Notes: generated by a model from the sequence alone, not told the origin. Numbered from the stretch's first letter, positions 17,863 through 27,038 are shown. The stretch is 64,000 nucleotides of DNA from Geminocystis herdmanii PCC 6308 (GCF_000332235.1 NZ_CM001775.1:2791670-2855669); one strand, 5' to 3'. A program made the numbers and translations.

Positions 17863-18903
17863 TTATAAAGCAAAAGTAATTAATCGATCAAGCAAATCAG
17901 AAAAACTCACTCCTGATGCTTCCCAAAGTTGAGGATACATACTCAAAGAAGTGAAACCGGGGAGGGTGTTAATTTCATTGATGAAAATTTCTTCAGTGTC
18001 AGGGTTGAAGAAAAAGTCAACTCTCGATAATCCTCTAGCGCAAACGGCACGAAAGGCTTTAACAGACATCTCTTGAATTTTAGTAGCAATATGAGGGGGA
18101 ATGTCGGCGGGAATGATTAAATTTGCTCTACCATCGGTATATTTGGTTTCGTAGTCGTAAAAATCTGCATCATAGGTTATCTCTCCGATAACGGAGGCTT
18201 TTGGGTTATCGTTACCTAAGACGGCACATTCCACTTCTCTGGCTTTTACTCCTGCTTCTATAATAACTCGTCGATCGAGACTGGCGGCATGATCTAAAGC
18301 GGTTTCTAATTCCGATCGAGTTTTTACCTTAGCAATACCAACGGATGAACCTAGATTAGCAGGTTTAACAAAACAAGGATAGCCCAATTTCTCCTCAATT
18401 CCATCACACAATTTAGGAAATACACAAGCTCCACTATAAATTTCATCTCGACTTACTCCGATATAAGCGACTTGGGGTAAACCGAATTGGGCAAAAATAT
18501 TTTTCATGGCGATTTTGTCCATGCCTACGGCTGAACCTAGTACACCAGAACCAACAAAGGGTACACCCATTAAAGTTAATAGTCCTTGTACTGTACCATC
18601 TTCACCGTTAGGACCATGTAAAATGGGAAACCAAACGTCCACATTGTTGCATTCTGAGGGAAAATTCCATTTTGAAACGGTGATAGACTCTATATCTAAA
18701 GGAATGCCAGAAGTTAAAATGTCTTGGGCGGTGTCACTACCCCACCAGTAACCAGATTTATCGATATAGATAGGAATAGCCTCATATTTATCCCCGTTGC
18801 TTCCTTCGGTTAAGCCTTTGAAGATCGATCGAGCTGAGATAATGGAAACTTGATGTTCTCCTGATTTACCACCAAATAATAAGCCTACTTTTAACTTAGT
18901 CAT
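17863..18903 (-). CDS. ddl: D-alanine--D-alanine ligase
   Basis: The 346-residue protein is an ATP-grasp ligase that joins two D-alanines for peptidoglycan precursors. It shows the N-terminal [22 protein letters not shown] (the GGxSxEHxVS signature), [30 protein letters not shown] (ATP site) and the metal/substrate end [21 protein letters not shown]. The length is normal and all blocks are present. It is transcribed alone on the minus strand; the psb35-like gene runs away from it on the other strand. Confidence 0.97.
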   Translation of the reverse strand: MTKLKVGLLFGGKSGEHQVSIISARSIFKGLTEGSNGDKYEAIPIYIDKSGYWWGSDTAQDILTSGIPLDIESITVSKWNFPSECNNVDVWFPILHGPNGEDGTVQGLLTLMGVPFVGSGVLGSAVGMDKIAMKNIFAQFGLPQVAYIGVSRDEIYSGACVFPKLCDGIEEKLGYPCFVKPANLGSSVGIAKVKTRSELETALDHAASLDRRVIIEAGVKAREVECAVLGNDNPKASVIGEITYDADFYDYETKYTDGRANLIIPADIPPHIATKIQEMSVKAFRAVCARGLSRVDFFFNPDTEEIFINEINTLPGFTSLSMYPQLWEASGVSFSDLLDRLITFAL

Positions 18904-19085
18904 GGATTATCACCCTATTAATAAAACTAAAAAATTAATAGTAGCTCATTTTGACCAAAAATCTTATAACATCTTTTCCTGAATGTCAACCCTTGCTAAC
19001 CGAAAATTAAGGTAGTGTCAACACTTTGCAATAAAAATTTACATAAGTTAATATAAAAGAGTAAGAAAACAAAGGATACAAACAA

Positions 19086-19307
19086 ATGGCAATCTTAATA
19101 TCATTATTCATCATCGGTTGGTTAGCAGTTTCTCTTATCGGTACTCAAGCGTACTTCTTAGGAGAGCAAACAAAACCCATTCATCAACGTAACTGGAATT
19201 CGGAATCGTTCGATCGACTCGCAAAGTCCTTTACTGGTACTGAAACTGATTATCTCGTAAGAGTTCCAGCTTACTCGATCGACGCTTATAATGCACAAAA
19301 AAATTAA
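19086..19307 (+). CDS. Psb35-like photosystem II small protein
   Basis: The 73-residue protein has one N-terminal membrane helix (LISLFIIGWLAVSLIGTQAY) followed by a charged soluble tail with FLGEQTKPIHQRNWNSE. From memory this matches the cyanobacterial family called Psb35 (Synechocystis Ssl2148), which associates with the CP47 antenna module during photosystem II assembly; I could not check the match. An AAAGGA box lies 8 bases before the ATG. A strong terminator follows at 19363, so it is probably a single-gene transcript. Confidence 0.65.
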   Translation: MAILISLFIIGWLAVSLIGTQAYFLGEQTKPIHQRNWNSESFDRLAKSFTGTETDYLVRVPAYSIDAYNAQKN

Positions 19308-19362
19308 TCTTCTGGAAGAAAAAATAACAGTTAACAACAGAATTGATTATCAAATATAGAGG

Positions 19363-19392
19363 GAGTGTAAAGATTTTACACTCTTTTTTTTT
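19363..19392 (+). terminator. intrinsic terminator after the Psb35-like gene
   Basis: A perfect 9-bp stem, GAGTGTAAA / TTTACACTC, with a 3-base loop is followed by nine T. It sits 56 bases after the stop codon at 19307. Confidence 0.9.
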
Positions 19393-19405
19393 GCTTAGAA
19401 GTTTC

Positions 19406-19439
19406 TGATCCCCCTAAATCCCCCTTAATAAGGGGGACT
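19406..19439. repeat. CCCCCT..AAGGGGG palindromic repeat
   Basis: A C-run/G-run hairpin preceded by GATCCCCCTAAA. Related copies are at 25098-25138, 26930-26973 and 27622-27678, all within or beside the restriction/TA island. Confidence 0.65.
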
Positions 19440-19488
19440 TTTTGTCATATTTCCCTTTTTTTCAATAAGGGAGGATTGATTGTCAAAA

Positions 19489-19764
19489 TTACGACTTTTT
19501 AAACAGCTTCTTTGAAAGTATCAAGTTGTTTTTATTATATCTTTTCGGTAATCCGTATAAATAGTGATCGTGTTCTAAAGCCCAGTCTTCAGGTGCTTCA
19601 ACAGTGCCAATTAATTTTTCAAGACAATCCCAACCTTGTTCATCATCAGAAATTTTCTTTTCAGATTCGATCGTAATTGTATAGGTTTGATTAGGAATCA
19701 GCTTTAAAGGTTTTTCTGGAAGCAATACTTTTCCATCAAATAATACTGTAACAACTTCCTTCAT
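19489..19764 (-). CDS. orphan antitoxin-like protein
   Basis: With the start at 19764 (MKEVVTVLFDGKVLLPEKPL) the product has 91 residues; an ATG at 19794 would add ten. The front resembles the short beta-rich DUF104/AF2212 antitoxin domain (x-FDGKV-x-P-x-x-PL-x-L) and the later part contains VEAPEDWALEHDHYLYGLPKR, a phrase common in cyanobacterial antitoxin-like proteins that precede PIN toxins. Here no toxin gene follows on the minus strand; a terminator and the Psb35-like gene do instead. It is best read as an antitoxin remnant or solitary antitoxin. Confidence 0.55.
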   Translation of the reverse strand: MKEVVTVLFDGKVLLPEKPLKLIPNQTYTITIESEKKISDDEQGWDCLEKLIGTVEAPEDWALEHDHYLYGLPKRYNKNNLILSKKLFKKS

Positions 19765-19866
19765 TTCAATCTTAATAAATGTTTCACAAATCATAACATT
19801 TTAACAATTAGAAAAAAAAGTAAGTTAAATAAGTTAAATACGATTGAGCTTAATTGTGATGAAATT

Positions 19867-19886
19867 GTGGGCAATGCCCACCCTAC
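19867..19886. repeat. GTGGGCAATGCCCACCCTAC palindromic repeat, copy 1
   Basis: The core GTGGGCAATGCCCAC is palindromic. Matching copies occur at 27787-27806 and 32073-32092, a weaker one near 31767. All are intergenic. Confidence 0.85.
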
Positions 19887-22270
19887 CTATTTATTTCAAA
19901 TAATTGTGTTTCTAATTCTTTGACGGCTTGAAGATAACCTTTCTTTCCTCCAAATAACTTCGCTATCTCCATAGGTGTACCGATACCCACAAAGGGATCG
20001 ATTTTTAAGATTTGAGGTTCGATTACTGCATCTATGCCTTCATCGGCATATTTATCTAATAAGGCATCTAATACTTGTCGCGCTCGATCGACATACTTAC
20101 TGAAGTAATCACGTTTTTTGACTTCCCTCGCTCTTTCCTGACGAGTTAAGGGAGGTACATCCCAAACGATATGACAAATTAAGTCGAAGGGATCGTAATT
20201 TCTGCCTACTTCTTGGGCTAATTCGGGGAAAAATACCCCTGCTTGGGCTAATTCCTCAATAATGATTTGTTTCTTTTCCGTTTTACTCCATTTTCTTAAA
20301 AATTCGTCGAGGGATTGATATTTTTTACCAACGGTTTTACGGGTATAGTCTTTTAAGGATTCGGTGATTAATTTGCCTTCTGCGTCGTAATATTGCACTC
20401 TCTCGGAGGCGATTCTTACCTCTACATTATTGACTACATATTGTTTTGTTTGATATTCGTTTGTCCATGCTCCCCAATGAGCAGATAATTCTGAGGTTTT
20501 GCCCCTACGTTTATTATTATTCATTTCTGAGTAGCTATAAGGCTCATCTGCTCGATCGAAATCGTCAGGTGGTACGGGGGAATCTTCTAGGGTTTTCGGT
20601 TCGTATATCTGCACTGGATCGCCGTCAAAGTCGCTATCGGCAAAGAGTTCAGTGGCTTTTTTAAAGTCGATGATGGTAAAGTAATATTTATCGTATTCTT
20701 CGTTAATCCTTGTGCCTCTACCGATGATTTGTTTAAATTCCGTCATGGATTGGATGCGTTGATCTAGTACGATTAACTTACAAGTTTGAGCATCGACTCC
20801 CGTTGTCATCAATTTGGAAGTGGTGGCGATGACAGGATAAACGCTTTCAGGAAAAATAAAGTTATCTAATTGGGCTTTTCCTTCTGGATTATCCCCTGTG
20901 ATGCGCATAACGTATTTGGAGTTTTGGGCGACTAAATCACTATTGGCATTAGCTAGGGCTTGACGCATTCTTTCAGCATGATCGATATTTTCACAAAAGA
21001 TAATGGTTTTATTGTAACGATCGGTATTTTTTAGAAATTCGGTAATTTTTTGGGCGACTAATTCGGTACGTTTTTCGAGGATTAAGGTTCGATCGAAATC
21101 TCGTTGATTATAGATTTTATCTTCGATTTGATAACCATATTTATCGGTTTGTCCTTTTTGGGGGCGCCATCCTGACAAATCTTTATCGATGTCAATTCTC
21201 ACTACTTTGTAGGGCGCAAGAAAACCATCATCGATGCCTTGTCGTAGGGAATAGGTGTAAATGGGTTCGCCGAAATAGTCGATATTGGAGACATTTTTGG
21301 TTTCTTTGGGGGTGGCGGTTAAGCCGATTTGGGTGGCTTCGGAAAAATACTCTAAAATTTCTCGCCATGCAGAATCTTCAGAAGCACTACCTCGATGACA
21401 TTCATCAATAATAATTAAGTCGAAAAAGTTGGGGCTAAATTGTCTATAGATATTTTTATCGGCTTCTGTGCCTGTGACAGCTTGGTATAAACAAAGATAA
21501 ATTTCATAGGATTTATTGATTTGTCGTTTTTGAATTTTGGTCATAGTTGAACCAAAGGGTTTAAAATCGTTAGTCATGGCTTGATCTACAAGAATATTTC
21601 GATCGACTAGAAAGAGGATTCTTTTTTTGTGTTGAGATTTCCATAAACGCCAGATAATTTGAAAGGCGGTAAAGGTTTTTCCCGTGCCTGTTGCCATGAC
21701 TAATAATATTCTGCGTTGCCCTTGGGATATAGCTTCGATCGTCTTATTAATGGCTAAAAGTTGATAGTAACGGGGAGTTTTTCCGCTTCCGTCATTGTAG
21801 TAATCTTGGGTGATGAGTTTTTCCTGTTGTTCGCTTAAACCTTGAGCATCTGACCACCAACGCCATAATACATCAGGGCTTGGCATTTGCTCAAATTCGA
21901 TTTCTTGTTCGATTTTCCCGTCTCGATTTAGTTTGTTGTGGAATAAAAATCGATCGCCGTTACTACTGAACACAAAGGGAACTTGCAGTAAGTCTGCATA
22001 CTCTAAAGCCTGTTGCATTCCATCCCCGACACTGTGCTTATTATCCTTTGCTTCGATGACGGCAAGGGGAATATTCGGTTGATAAAATAAGACATAATCT
22101 GCTCGTTTTTGTTGCCCCCTAGTGTGGAGTTTCCCCCGTACAATGATACGCCCTTTGGTGAGGCTAAATTCTTCTCGGATTTGGGTTTGCAGATTCCATC
22201 CTGCTTTGATGAGAGCGGGGGTGATAAATTTGGTGCAAATATCTCTTTCTGACAATTCTTTTTTATTCAT
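19883..22270 (-). CDS. hsdR: type I restriction enzyme, R subunit
   Basis: The 795-residue protein is the cutting and translocating subunit of a type I system of the EcoAI/EcoEI type. Residues about 1-110 are the nuclease domain, with Asp58 and Glu73-x-Lys75 (VIEAKD) as the PD-(D/E)xK residues. The superfamily 2 motor follows: P-loop ATGTGKT at 193-199, DECH at 289-292, GLTATPKE as motif III and a helicase C domain with [16 protein letters not shown]. The last 250 residues interact with HsdM/HsdS in relatives. hsdS and hsdM lie upstream on the same strand, separated by toxin-antitoxin genes. No frameshift is seen. Confidence 0.95.
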   Translation of the reverse strand: MNKKELSERDICTKFITPALIKAGWNLQTQIREEFSLTKGRIIVRGKLHTRGQQKRADYVLFYQPNIPLAVIEAKDNKHSVGDGMQQALEYADLLQVPFVFSSNGDRFLFHNKLNRDGKIEQEIEFEQMPSPDVLWRWWSDAQGLSEQQEKLITQDYYNDGSGKTPRYYQLLAINKTIEAISQGQRRILLVMATGTGKTFTAFQIIWRLWKSQHKKRILFLVDRNILVDQAMTNDFKPFGSTMTKIQKRQINKSYEIYLCLYQAVTGTEADKNIYRQFSPNFFDLIIIDECHRGSASEDSAWREILEYFSEATQIGLTATPKETKNVSNIDYFGEPIYTYSLRQGIDDGFLAPYKVVRIDIDKDLSGWRPQKGQTDKYGYQIEDKIYNQRDFDRTLILEKRTELVAQKITEFLKNTDRYNKTIIFCENIDHAERMRQALANANSDLVAQNSKYVMRITGDNPEGKAQLDNFIFPESVYPVIATTSKLMTTGVDAQTCKLIVLDQRIQSMTEFKQIIGRGTRINEEYDKYYFTIIDFKKATELFADSDFDGDPVQIYEPKTLEDSPVPPDDFDRADEPYSYSEMNNNKRRGKTSELSAHWGAWTNEYQTKQYVVNNVEVRIASERVQYYDAEGKLITESLKDYTRKTVGKKYQSLDEFLRKWSKTEKKQIIIEELAQAGVFFPELAQEVGRNYDPFDLICHIVWDVPPLTRQERAREVKKRDYFSKYVDRARQVLDALLDKYADEGIDAVIEPQILKIDPFVGIGTPMEIAKLFGGKKGYLQAVKELETQLFEINR

Positions 22271-22375
22271 GGGGAGAATTGAAAATTAATAAGAGGGGTT
22301 GTGAGTATATTTTTAGAATAACATATTTATTTATCATCAACCCGTGCGTCTTTCATCTATATCACCTGAGTTTGA

Positions 22376-22837
22376 TCAAATAACTTTATTCAGATATTTC
22401 TGGATAAAATCTTCAGAGGTTAAACAGTCAAAATCAGCAATACTTTTAAGTAATTTTCTATTACCTGAAATAAAACAATCCGCCTTTGCGATTTTAGCGG
22501 TTAAATAAATTTCAATATCTTCACGGGGAATTAAATTTTCTTTTTCTAAAAATACTTTTTCCTGTTGCCAATTAATTGTAGATGGTAAATAATAAATGTC
22601 AAGCCAACGCCAAATATTTGAAATAATTTCTCCAGCTTGATCTTTCCCATATAAATATTTTCCTACCCTTCTAATTTGATCTAATAATATATCTGATAAA
22701 ATGATTTCTCCTTTTAATATTTTGCATTTATTTCTGTAGCCAAAGGCTTCTAGGATTATACTTTCAGGGCTTTTTTTATCAGCATCACCAATTATATAAA
22801 TATTTGTATCTAAGAAAATACGTTTAAATTCAAACAT
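22376..22837 (-). CDS. PIN-domain toxin of a type II TA pair
   Basis: This 153-residue protein has the PIN pattern: FKRIFLDTNIYIIGDAD at the start with the first acidic residue in LDTN, an acidic middle (PREDIEIYLTAKIAKADCFIS) and a final GNRKLLKS segment. PIN toxins are Mg-dependent RNases that usually cut tRNA or mRNA. Its ATG overlaps the last 8 bases of the antitoxin gene at 22830-23072, a typical TA arrangement. It is not a close VapC; I assign only the fold. Confidence 0.75.
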   Translation of the reverse strand: MFEFKRIFLDTNIYIIGDADKKSPESIILEAFGYRNKCKILKGEIILSDILLDQIRRVGKYLYGKDQAGEIISNIWRWLDIYYLPSTINWQQEKVFLEKENLIPREDIEIYLTAKIAKADCFISGNRKLLKSIADFDCLTSEDFIQKYLNKVI

Positions 22838-23072
22838 TTTTATTATTATTTTCTTCCTCTAACATCTCCAGTCTTATCTCTTTAATTAAGTTTAAAATTT
22901 GTTCTCGATTATCATAACCTTTTTCTTTCAAAATTTCATAGCGATAATCAAATTCATCAGGTTCTTTTTCCGCAATAATAAGTACATCTACTTCCCCATC
23001 ATTTATTTTTTTTTCTATTTTTACTGTTATTTCACCGTTATTTATCTGTCCTTTTGTCTGAATTATTCTCAT
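22830..23072 (-). CDS. antitoxin partner of the PIN toxin
   Basis: The 80-residue protein starts MRIIQTKGQINNGEITVKIE, a beta-rich segment, and ends in an acidic helical tail (YEILKEKGYDNREQILNLIKEIRLEMLEEE) that would wrap the toxin. Translation of the toxin is coupled by an 8-base overlap. An extended -10 sequence lies upstream on the minus strand at 23133-23141. The family name is not known to me; the call rests on size, layout and partner. Confidence 0.65.
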   Translation of the reverse strand: MRIIQTKGQINNGEITVKIEKKINDGEVDVLIIAEKEPDEFDYRYEILKEKGYDNREQILNLIKEIRLEMLEEENNNKNV

Positions 23073-23132
23073 GATATTAAGTTCGGATCACTCATTTATT
23101 AAGATTCTACCAAAAATTATGCAGTTCTTTCG

Positions 23133-23141
23133 ATTATAACA
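23133..23141 (-). promoter_or_regulatory. extended -10 promoter word of the minus-strand TA pair
   Basis: Read on the minus strand it is TGTTATAAT, a TGn extended -10. It is 61 bases upstream of the antitoxin start at 23072 and forms a back-to-back pair with the plus-strand copy at 23173-23181. Confidence 0.5.
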
Positions 23142-23172
23142 ATCTCGATCGAACCTCTTTAACTTTTTTGAC

Positions 23173-23181
23173 TGTTATAAT
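23173..23181 (+). promoter_or_regulatory. extended -10 promoter word of the plus-strand TA genes
   Basis: TGTTATAAT, 59 bases before the start at 23241. The same word, or TGTTATGAT, precedes the genes at 24340 and 27063. Confidence 0.5.
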
Positions 23182-23240
23182 AAAATCATCGAGAGCTAAA
23201 AGTTGCGCCGCTCGATCGAACCTAATAAAATGGAACAAAT

Positions 23241-23489
23241 ATGCTAATTACTGCTATTTATGATGGAAAGGTATTTAAACCAAAAACCCCTTTAGATTTA
23301 GATATTGATCAAGAATATCAAATTGAGGTGATTAATGATGTTAAGAAAACAGATACAGACAATGTTTCATTAGGAGAAAAATTAAGAAAAATTCGTCAAA
23401 AAATAGTTGATTCTGGTATTCCATTGTTAAGTGAAGAAGAAGTTGAACGAGAAAAAGCTATTAGACAAGGCGGATGGCAGGAAAATTAA
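23241..23489 (+). CDS. antitoxin with DUF104-like N-terminus, no adjacent toxin
   Basis: The 82-residue protein begins MLITAIYDGKVFKPKTPL, a DUF104/AF2212-like beta domain, and ends with an acidic helical tail (LSEEEVEREKAIRQGGWQEN). The first 45 residues are nearly the same as in the antitoxin at 24340-24600 and the DNA is also nearly identical, while the tails differ completely. The gene just downstream (23534) is another antitoxin, not a toxin, so this antitoxin has lost its partner or serves another one. Confidence 0.7.
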   Translation: MLITAIYDGKVFKPKTPLDLDIDQEYQIEVINDVKKTDTDNVSLGEKLRKIRQKIVDSGIPLLSEEEVEREKAIRQGGWQEN

Positions 23490-23533
23490 TGTTATTGTTA
23501 ATAAAATCTTTAATCATATAACCAACTCAAAGT

Positions 23534-23758
23534 ATGAAAATAAAAGCGATTAAAAAAGGTAATATTTTAGAATTAAAAGAAAATTTGAATATCCTTGATG
23601 GGCAGGAAATTATAATTTCTATTGCCGATGATGATTTACTCGATCGCACCTACGAATTAGCACATCAACAAGTTATTGCTCAAATGAAAGTGGAATCTTT
23701 AGGAAATTTAGAAACCGAAGAAGATATAATTAACGCTGCAATTAAACTTACTTCATAA
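23534..23758 (+). CDS. antitoxin of a PIN-domain TA pair
   Basis: This 74-residue protein, MKIKAIKKGNILELKENLNI, has a short beta-rich front and a helical acidic end (HQQVIAQMKVESLGNLETEED). Its stop overlaps the toxin start as TAATG at 23756-23760, so the two are translationally coupled. Family membership is not clear to me; the size, order and overlap support the antitoxin call. Confidence 0.7.
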   Translation: MKIKAIKKGNILELKENLNILDGQEIIISIADDDLLDRTYELAHQQVIAQMKVESLGNLETEEDIINAAIKLTS

Positions 23759-24273
23759 TGTCAAAGGTTATTCGTTTATGTCTTGATTTGAATATTTGGT
23801 GTGCGTCATTACTGGCAGATTTTAAAGGTAGAAATGAAACTGCTTGTCAAATTTTAGTCGAAACAATACGTCAAAGAGAATGTAGTTTAGGAAAAGTAAA
23901 ATTAATTGTATCTTGGGGAATGATGAATCGATTGCAGAAAGTTTTAGAACAAGATTTGCAAGTTTCTTCTTTCACTGCAAAAAATTACTTAAACATTATT
24001 TGCAAATATGCGGATTATGTGCCACAGTTGACTTTAGGCGGTTCAGGGGTGATTGCAATGGAAGATATTGAAGATAGTCATGTTTTAGAAACTTGTTTGG
24101 CTTCTCAAGCCGATATTTTGGTTACTGCTAATTTTAAAGATTTTATCAATAAAGATACAAAAATTATTATTGAACAACGTTATGCTATTTATACGAGTGC
24201 CAATCATCGCTTAATTATAGTTCATCCTTTTTTGATGGTTGAGTGGTTAAAATCTGGACAGATACCTAACTAA
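23758..24273 (+). CDS. PIN_3-like toxin
   Basis: The 171-residue protein has a PIN-like layout: LCLDLNIWCASLLADFKGR near the start (first Asp in LDLN), a middle with acidic residues (GVIAMEDIEDSHVLETCLASQADILVTANFKDF) and the closing LVTANFKDF, which resembles PIN families annotated as 'putative toxin component'. The expected activity is ribonuclease. It is coupled by TAATG to the antitoxin before it. All the typical acidic positions appear filled, so it is probably intact. Confidence 0.75.
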   Translation: MSKVIRLCLDLNIWCASLLADFKGRNETACQILVETIRQRECSLGKVKLIVSWGMMNRLQKVLEQDLQVSSFTAKNYLNIICKYADYVPQLTLGGSGVIAMEDIEDSHVLETCLASQADILVTANFKDFINKDTKIIIEQRYAIYTSANHRLIIVHPFLMVEWLKSGQIPN

Positions 24274-24302
24274 CACTTTCGTTTATTCTAAACACTTCTT
24301 TT

Positions 24303-24311
24303 TGTTATGAT
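24303..24311 (+). promoter_or_regulatory. extended -10 promoter word of the vapBC-like pair
   Basis: TGTTATGAT, 28 bases before the start at 24340. It is followed by GATCGAACCTAATAAAAT, which is shared with the leader of the gene at 23241. Confidence 0.5.
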
Positions 24312-24339
24312 AGATCGAACCTAATAAAATCGAAAAAAT

Positions 24340-24600
24340 ATGCTAATCACCGCCACTTATGATGGAAAGGTATTTAAACCAAAAACTCCCTTAGATTTAG
24401 ATATTGATCAAGAATATCAAATTGAGGTTATTAATGATGTTCAGAAAAAAGATATAGACAATGTTTTATTAAATAAAAATCAGTCAAAATCTTTAAATCT
24501 TGCAGAAAGAATTAATTTACGTTTTGCTGAGTTTGACGATATAAATATTCCTCAAATAACCAGAGACAAAATAAGAAATCATATTGATTTTAACGAATGA
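24340..24600 (+). CDS. VapB-like antitoxin with DUF104-like N-terminus
   Basis: The 86-residue protein starts MLITATYDGKVFKPKTPL and ends with a different tail (LNLAERINLRFAEFDDIN) that resembles toxin-binding tails of VapB/FitA-type antitoxins (LAERIRxRF). The last four bases overlap the toxin start as ATGA at 24597-24600. The front half is a near-copy of the protein at 23241, which suggests domain exchange between antitoxins. Confidence 0.75.
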   Translation: MLITATYDGKVFKPKTPLDLDIDQEYQIEVINDVQKKDIDNVLLNKNQSKSLNLAERINLRFAEFDDINIPQITRDKIRNHIDFNE

Positions 24601-25019
24601 AAATTTTAGATACTAATGTTATTTCTGAATTAATGAAGGGTAATAAATGTTCAGAAAATGTCTATCATTGGATTTCTCAACAACCCATAGAAGATTTATT
24701 TACCACTACTATTACTCAAGCAGAAATTCTTTATGGAATTGCCATATTACCTTCGGGAAAACGCCAAACAAAGCTGTTAAATTTAGCTAATTTAATGTTT
24801 CAAGAAGATTTTAATAATCGGATTCTCACTTTTAATCAAGAATCGGCGATCGCCTTTGCTAAAATAGCCTCAGAAAGAAGAAAAAAAGGGCAACCAATTT
24901 CTCAGGCTGATGCTCAAATAGCTTCAATTTGTTATAGTTATCAAGCAACATTAGTAACTCGTAATATTAATGATTTTCAACATTGTGGCATTAATATTAT
25001 CAATCCTTGGCACTCTTAA
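24597..25019 (+). CDS. vapC: VapC/FitB-type PIN toxin
   Basis: The 140-residue protein is a classical VapC/FitB PIN RNase: MKILDTNVISELMKG with the first Asp in LDTN, TTTITQAEILYGIAILPSGKR with the conserved Glu, ISQADAQIASICYSYQATLVTRN with the third acidic Asp, and NDFQHCGINIINPW at the end. VapC enzymes cut initiator tRNA or rRNA loops and are neutralised by the upstream VapB partner. It overlaps the antitoxin by four bases. Confidence 0.9.
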   Translation: MKILDTNVISELMKGNKCSENVYHWISQQPIEDLFTTTITQAEILYGIAILPSGKRQTKLLNLANLMFQEDFNNRILTFNQESAIAFAKIASERRKKGQPISQADAQIASICYSYQATLVTRNINDFQHCGINIINPWHS

Positions 25020-25097
25020 AATATGGCTCAATTTATACGATCGAACCCCTAAACTATTCTATAAAATTCGATCGAACTCAACCTTTTTTATAAAAAA

Positions 25098-25138
25098 TAT
25101 GATCCCTCCTAACCTCCCTTAATAAGCGGAGAATTTAG
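25098..25138. repeat. CCTCC..TTAATAAG palindromic repeat at the hsdS 3' end
   Basis: A GATCCCTCCTAACCTCCCTT-type repeat of the same family as 19406-19439. It runs to the last codons of hsdS on the minus strand. Confidence 0.5.
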
Positions 25139-26871
25139 GGGAAAATTTGTGCGATCGTGCTGTGTAAAAGCCTTGTTTGGGTGTCCGTTTGAGCGGTTAT
25201 TTTTTTCTCTAATTCGTCACATAACTTCATCATTTTATCCACTTTCTCTACTATTCTTTTTTGTTCTTCAAGTGGAGGTAAGGGAAAAATATGATTTTTA
25301 ATAGTTGATGTTGCTAATTCTATTTGTTTAGTTGATCCAGAAGATTTTGATACTATTAAATCTTGTACAAAAGGACTAGCTATCCAAAAATATAAAAATT
25401 TAGATTTGACAAAAATAGGTCGAATAACTGTTACATGAGAATCAGCAACAACTTGTTTATATATATTATTTTCATGAACATAAATTAAAGCACGTCCTAA
25501 AGTACCTAATCCAGTCGAATTCCATAATAAATCACCTGTTTTTAAAAATCTTTCTTCTGAATACGTCTCTATACTTTGAGGACAAATAAATTTAGCTTTA
25601 AAAAGTTCTAACCCATGCCATTGAATACACTTTTGAGCAATAACAGGAAAGTCGCTTTTTTCAACATACTTAGGAGATTTTCCTCTTTGAATATAAGAAC
25701 AAATATGATCTAATTTAATCCATTGCCAAGTGTCGGGAATATCATAAGGGATTTCATCGGGAGTGATTGCTGGTAAGGGTTTTTGCTTTTTAATTTTTCC
25801 TTCCTTAATTAACCGTTCCTTCTCTGTTTCAATATCCTTTAACAATTCCCTCGCCGATCGATCTCTTGTATCCTGTGGTACTAATTTACCCATTACCGCT
25901 AATTGGAGGATGATTTTCCTTAATTCCTTAACGTTTTCCTTGACGCTGTAGAGTGTCTCAAAATTGTCCGCCATAAATTGCCAAGCCTCGTTAAATGTCT
26001 TCTTATCGGGGGCATTTAAGAGTTTATGCCCTACGGCTAGTTGCATTTTTAATCTTGTGGCTTCCCTTTGTTGATGGAAGTTTTGAAGTCGATCGCACTT
26101 TTCCATCAATGACTCTATTCTCTCTACAATTCTCCTTTGTTCTTCTAATGGTGGTAGAGGAATAGGTAATTCTCTCATTATTTTTAAAGATACATTTTTA
26201 ATTGTTGTACCTGTTGCTAATTTTAAAACATGATTAAAAAAATAATGACTATTTATAAATTTTTTCAGATAAAACTTATTTATATCCAACAATAAATTAA
26301 AATAACAAACACTTTTACCTAAAATAATTTTTTCGTTACGATAAAAAGCAACATTCCCTATCGTTCCATTTATTGATACAAACACGGTATTGTTATTAAG
26401 GACTTTTTTGTGTTTTAAATATTCATCAAATGATACTCTTTTTGTCTGTTGTTTAATCTCAATGAAACCATCAGATAAATTATTTCCGTTAATAAAAAAA
26501 TATTCTCCTGTTTCGTTATAAATTGGTGTACCATGAAGACCGTCACCTAGTATTGAAACTATATCTCCAAGTCTCACCCATTCCCAAGTGTCTGGAATAT
26601 CATAGGGAATTTCATCAGGAGTAATTTCTGGTAAAGGATCAGATTTTTTCAGCTTTCCTTCCTTGATTAACCGTTGTTTTTCCGCTTCAATGTCTTTTAA
26701 TAACTCCCGTGCTGGTTTATCATCAGGGTTTTGGGGTACAAGTTGCCCTTGCATTGCCAAAGAAAGAATCAACTCTCGTAATTTGGGTATCCCTTCGGGC
26801 GCAGAAAAGGCAGTATTAAAATATTGATCTAAAAGTTCGATCGTAGCGGTTTTACTTTTAGAAATGGTCAT
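25135..26871 (-). CDS. hsdS: type I restriction system specificity subunit
   Basis: I prefer the start at 26871 (MTISKSKTATIELLDQYF) over an ATG at 26907; this gives 578 residues. HsdS carries two target-recognition domains that read the two halves of the DNA site. Each half here has the same plan: a conserved helical block (ARELLKDIEAEKQRLIKEGK and ARELLKDIETEKERLIKEGK), DTWEWVRLGD or DTWQWIKLDH at the domain start, and PLPPLEEQRRIVERI or PLPPLEEQKRIVEKV at the end. The internal TRD sequences differ. It sits between hsdM and hsdR, with TA genes on both sides. Confidence 0.93.
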   Translation of the reverse strand: MTISKSKTATIELLDQYFNTAFSAPEGIPKLRELILSLAMQGQLVPQNPDDKPARELLKDIEAEKQRLIKEGKLKKSDPLPEITPDEIPYDIPDTWEWVRLGDIVSILGDGLHGTPIYNETGEYFFINGNNLSDGFIEIKQQTKRVSFDEYLKHKKVLNNNTVFVSINGTIGNVAFYRNEKIILGKSVCYFNLLLDINKFYLKKFINSHYFFNHVLKLATGTTIKNVSLKIMRELPIPLPPLEEQRRIVERIESLMEKCDRLQNFHQQREATRLKMQLAVGHKLLNAPDKKTFNEAWQFMADNFETLYSVKENVKELRKIILQLAVMGKLVPQDTRDRSARELLKDIETEKERLIKEGKIKKQKPLPAITPDEIPYDIPDTWQWIKLDHICSYIQRGKSPKYVEKSDFPVIAQKCIQWHGLELFKAKFICPQSIETYSEERFLKTGDLLWNSTGLGTLGRALIYVHENNIYKQVVADSHVTVIRPIFVKSKFLYFWIASPFVQDLIVSKSSGSTKQIELATSTIKNHIFPLPPLEEQKRIVEKVDKMMKLCDELEKKITAQTDTQTRLLHSTIAQIFP

Positions 26872-26929
26872 AGAAATTTTTGTACCCCATAACGATAATT
26901 TTGTCATTATACCAGACCCTCATCTTTTT

Positions 26930-26973
26930 CCCCCTTTAGTAAGGGGGGATCAATCCTTTCATAACGGTTTAAC
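26930..26973. repeat. C-run/G-run hairpin repeat
   Basis: CCCCCTTTAGTAAGGGGGG, then ATCAATCCTTTCATAACGG. The same order of hairpin and tail is found at 27622-27678, so the unit is larger than the hairpin alone. The two copies flank the relBE-like pair. Confidence 0.7.
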
Positions 26974-27029
26974 ACTACCCATCATCACCAAAAGTTAACT
27001 CAAGGCTCGATCGAGTATCAATAATTTTT

Positions 27030-27038
27030 TGTTATAAT
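27030..27038 (+). promoter_or_regulatory. extended -10 promoter word of the RelE-type TA pair
   Basis: TGTTATAAT, 25 bases before the GTG at 27063 and 37 bases before an alternative TTG start at 27075. Confidence 0.5.

Noticed and set aside
19026..19057. Promoter TTGCAA/TATAAA before the Psb35-like gene
   Set aside because: The spacer is 20 bases, too long for a confident sigma70-type call, and no alternative pair is better.
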